From Desulfovibrio sp. (GTDB lineage Bacteria > Desulfobacterota > Desulfovibrionia > Desulfovibrionales > Desulfovibrionaceae), in NCBI GenBank assembly GCA_028708195.1, contig JAQVZK010000101.1, positions 1 through 7,972 of the forward strand: a stretch of 7,972 nt of DNA, read 5' to 3'. The notes under the pieces are model-generated. The model was not told where the DNA came from. It saw nothing but the letters and a program-made list of their open reading frames with translations, and searched no databases. The position numbers and the translations under genes are program-made. Positions 6,268 to 7,972 of the stretch are shown piece after piece. How positions within the stretch are numbered: position 1 is the stretch's first letter; each line of letters starts with the position of its first letter.

Positions 6268-6352
6268 GGGGCCAGACGCGCATTGAAAAAGAATATGTCT
6301 GCAAAACTCCGCAGTTGCAAACCCCTGCCACGCGTCTCGTGCCAGAGGCCCC
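6268..6352 (-). ncRNA. Folded RNA candidate ahead of terminator
   Basis: On the minus strand GGGGCC (6352-6347) and AGACGCG (6337-6331) pair with CGCGTCT (6280-6274) and GGCCCC (6273-6268): a 13-bp stem interrupted on one side by a 9-nt bulge. The enclosed 50 nt include a CTGC/GCAG hairpin. Five nt after the stem the intrinsic terminator begins. This stem-plus-terminator order fits a small RNA, a structured galE 3' end or an attenuator for msrBA. The 5' arm overlaps the tail of repeat copy B. No known riboswitch class is recognised. Confidence 0.35.
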
Positions 6353-6472
6353 GGCGGTATGTTGAATGAAAATAAAAGTTTTAGGGGGTGGGGCGTGGGG
6401 GAGGTGCCCCTTTTACAAAAGGGTTCCTCCTCCACAAGGCACTTTACCGTACAAAAGGGCCCCTTCCCCAAC
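6345..6472 (-). repeat. Dispersed nested palindromic repeat, copy B
   Basis: This is an inverted copy of the repeat. On the plus strand the outer arms are GTGGGGGAGG (6395-6404) and CCTCCTCCAC (6426-6435), with one mismatch, and the inner arms CCCTTTT (6408-6414) and AAAAGGG (6417-6423). The shared box appears as AAGTTTTAGGGGGTGGGG at 6377-6394, and the left extension with GGTAAAGTGCCTTG (read on the minus strand) matches copy C better than copy A. It lies about 40 nt beyond the galE stop, in the same sense as galE. Confidence 0.8.
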
Positions 6473-6512
6473 AAATAGATTAAAAGGCATCACGCTCTCA
6501 CGGCGCGGCCTG

Positions 6513-7499
6513 TCAGGACGAAAATCCGTCAGGATGATTTTTATGCCATTCCCATGCCGAGGCAATGATCTGGTCGATCCCGGCCTTGGCCTCCCAGCCA
6601 AGAATTTCTCTGGCGCGTCCAGCGGAGGCAACCAGACGGGCCGGGTCGCCATAGCGGCGTGTGGACATGGTCACACCAATATCACAACCAGTCACACGGC
6701 AGGCGGCGGCCACCATTTCGCGCACGCTGAAGCCCTTGCCGTTGCCAAGATTGCATATTTCGCTACCGCCGCCAGCGCGAAGATAGTCCAGTGCGCGCAT
6801 GTGCGCGTCCGCCAGGTCCATAACATCCAGATAGTCACGAATGCAGGTGCCGTCAGGTGTGGAATAGTCGTCGCCAAAAATGGTCACGGTTTCGCGACGG
6901 CCCAGTGGAACCTGCAAAATGAGAGGTATCAGGTGGCTTTCTGGCCGGTGGTCTTCGCCAATGGCCCCGCCGGGCCAGGCGCCCCCCACATTGAAATAGC
7001 GCAAGCTCACAAAACGGATGCCGTGAGCCTTGCCCACCCAGTGCATCATGCGCTCCATAATAAGCTTGCTTTCACCGTAAGGGTTGGTGGGCCGCAGGGG
7101 GGCATCCTCATCAATGGGCACGCTTTCCTGCTCGCCGTACACGGCAGCCGAGGATGAAAAAACAATCTTGTCCACCCGGTTGCGCACCATTGCTTCCAGC
7201 AGCGTTTGCATGCCGTGGACATTGTTGTGAAAATATTTCAGCGGCAGTTCCATGCTTTCACCTACCAGCGAACTGGCGGCAAAATGCAGCACGGCGCTCA
7301 CCCGATGGCTGGTAAATATCTGGTCCAGCAGGGCCGCATCGCGTATATCGCCTTCGTACAGGCTCACACCGTCAGGTAATGAAGCACGGTGCCCGGTCAA
7401 AAAATTATCAACAACAACGACGTTTTCACCGCGTGCCAGCAACGCGCGCACATTATGGGAACCAATATATCCAGCTCCACCGCAAACCAAAATGGACAT
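6513..7499 (-). CDS. galE: UDP-glucose 4-epimerase
   Basis: GalE interconverts UDP-glucose and UDP-galactose with bound NAD in the cytoplasm, feeding surface polysaccharide synthesis. The 328-aa protein is an extended short-chain dehydrogenase of normal length. It opens with the NAD-binding GGAGYIGSH (7-15), followed by D31 that contacts the adenosine ribose, HFAASSLVGES (72-82), catalytic S117 in FSSSAAVYG, Y141 and K145 in YGESK, RYFNVGGA (167-174) and the GTCIRDYLDVMDLA segment (217-230). I start at ATG 7499: AAGAGA lies at suitable distance before it, while the ATG at 7505 overlaps that site. The open frame runs on to 7616, but the extra residues are a VAVAVA low-complexity tail outside the Rossmann fold. 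No other sugar gene is in the window. Confidence 0.95.
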   Translation of the reverse strand: MSILVCGGAGYIGSHNVRALLARGENVVVVDNFLTGHRASLPDGVSLYEGDIRDAALLDQIFTSHRVSAVLHFAASSLVGESMELPLKYFHNNVHGMQTLLEAMVRNRVDKIVFSSSAAVYGEQESVPIDEDAPLRPTNPYGESKLIMERMMHWVGKAHGIRFVSLRYFNVGGAWPGGAIGEDHRPESHLIPLILQVPLGRRETVTIFGDDYSTPDGTCIRDYLDVMDLADAHMRALDYLRAGGGSEICNLGNGKGFSVREMVAAACRVTGCDIGVTMSTRRYGDPARLVASAGRAREILGWEAKAGIDQIIASAWEWHKNHPDGFSS

Positions 7500-7675
7500 G
7501 GGCATTCTCTTTTGTTGAAAACATCTCTGCGCGGTACGCCGCACCAATGAAGTTTCGCTTTCTTGCACAACAACCGCGCCCCTGGCAAGCCCTGCCACAG
7601 CCACAGCCACAGCCACAAATGCATTTTGCCACTTCTTTTCGCGCGATGCCAGTGAAGGATCGAACTTTTTTTAGG
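7500..7675. other. galE upstream spacer, no gene seen
   Basis: The DNA between the galE start and repeat copy C contains no plausible gene. Apart from the hexamer repeat I see no convincing -35/-10 pair for galE. A T7 run at 7666-7672 is not preceded by a good stem. Confidence 0.4.
7595..7617. repeat. CCACAG hexamer tandem repeat
   Basis: Three exact CCACAG units plus a fourth partial unit (CCACA) lie about 100 bp upstream of galE. In the antisense frame they would encode Val-Ala repeats, which makes the galE frame appear falsely extended. Just to the left, TGGCA (7583-7587) and TGCCA (7593-7597) form a small inverted repeat. Confidence 0.6.
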
Positions 7676-7851
7676 TGCTTTGTGGGTGAGGGGCTTTTTT
7701 TCAGGTTGTGATGGGTGCGTGGGGGAGGGGTTCTTTTACGCGGTAAAGCGCTTTGTGGGGGAGGAACTCTTTTGCAAAAGGGTCGCTTACCCCACGCACC
7801 CACCCCCTAAAACTCTTATTTTCATTCAATATGCCACAGGGGGCCTCCTGC
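7676..7851 (+). repeat. Dispersed nested palindromic repeat, copy C (longest)
   Basis: This copy shows the full architecture. GGGTGCGTGGGG (7713-7724) pairs perfectly over 12 bp with CCCCACGCACCC (7790-7801), enclosing a second hairpin whose arms include GTGGGGGAGG (7755-7764) and CTCTTTT/AAAAGGG around GC (7767-7782). Then come the CCCCCTAAAACTCTTA box, TTTTCATTCAATATGCC and the CAGGGGGCCTCCTGCA tail. A further partial GTGGGTGAGG unit precedes it at 7682-7691. Confidence 0.8.
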
Positions 7852-7945
7852 ACTGGAAAGGGGATTCGGGCAGGGCCTTGCAGGCTTATGGCTGATTCAA
7901 AATTACTCTGGGTCAAAAGAAAAAACATTGGCAGCAACTTTACGG

Positions 7946-7958
7946 GCCACGTCGTGGC
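7946..7958. repeat. Small palindrome at right edge
   Basis: GCCACG (7946-7951) and CGTGGC (7953-7958) are symmetric about one T. The arms are too close for a normal hairpin, so if meaningful it would be a protein-binding site. It is close to the edge of the window and no adjacent gene can be seen. The rest of 7852-7972 shows no gene. Confidence 0.25.
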
Positions 7959-7972
7959 ATGGCACAGTTGAC

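Noticed and set aside
6317..6331. Sigma-54 promoter-like TGGCAGGGGTTTGC on the minus strand
   Set aside because: The GG and GC elements are 9 bp apart instead of the required 10, and a terminator lies between it and msrBA.
7500..7616. 39-residue N-terminal extension of GalE
   Set aside because: It contains a Val-Ala repeat from the CCACAG array and precedes the usual first beta strand of the NAD fold; AAGAGA favours the start at 7499.
4857..7851. CRISPR array
   Set aside because: The repeats are kilobases apart, in both orientations, differ in sequence and are separated by genes.

Overview
The window is GC-rich bacterial DNA with five intact genes, one possible gene remnant and a family of dispersed palindromic repeats in the spacers. 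The gene content points to a strict anaerobe: an [FeFe]-hydrogenase HydG-type maturase, two solute-binding proteins and an exported MsrB-MsrA fusion. Together with the GC-rich repeats that end in a CCCCCTAAAAC box, this suggests a sulfate reducer of the Desulfovibrio group. That placement is an inference from gene style and repeat style, not from a phylogenetic marker.

Layout, left to right. Positions 1-229 carry no recognisable gene. A hydG-like gene runs on the minus strand (273-1664), with a stem-loop just past its stop. It is divergent from a BMP/PnrA-family solute-binding lipoprotein-like gene on the plus strand (2046-3149). The 380-bp spacer between them holds possible promoters for both directions, an 8-bp inverted repeat inside a hydG promoter candidate, a GCGCAATT motif cluster and a 9-bp tandem repeat. 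After the BMP gene comes about 540 bp with no intact gene but with a possible MFS-transporter remnant. Then follows a second, unrelated solute-binding protein of the NitT/TauT type (3693-4772, plus strand), closed by a strong GC-rich stem-loop. It is convergent with msrBA (5098-6144, minus strand), a secreted two-domain methionine sulfoxide reductase. Upstream of msrBA on the same strand are a promoter candidate, a clear intrinsic terminator and a folded element with a 13-bp interrupted stem. galE (6513-7499, minus strand) lies further upstream. The last 470 bp have no gene.

The genes do not form one pathway. HydG would help build the H-cluster of an [FeFe]-hydrogenase, but hydE, hydF and the hydrogenase are not here. 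Both binding proteins lack their permease and ATPase in the window. MsrBA repairs oxidised methionine outside the cytoplasm. GalE supplies UDP-galactose for surface polysaccharide.

The most notable non-coding features are three copies of a nested palindromic repeat (about 4857-4997 plus, 6345-6472 minus, 7676-7851 plus) and the structured element with terminator at 6232-6352. I found no CRISPR array, transposase, phage gene, rRNA or complete tRNA, and I cannot claim a new defence or mobile system here.
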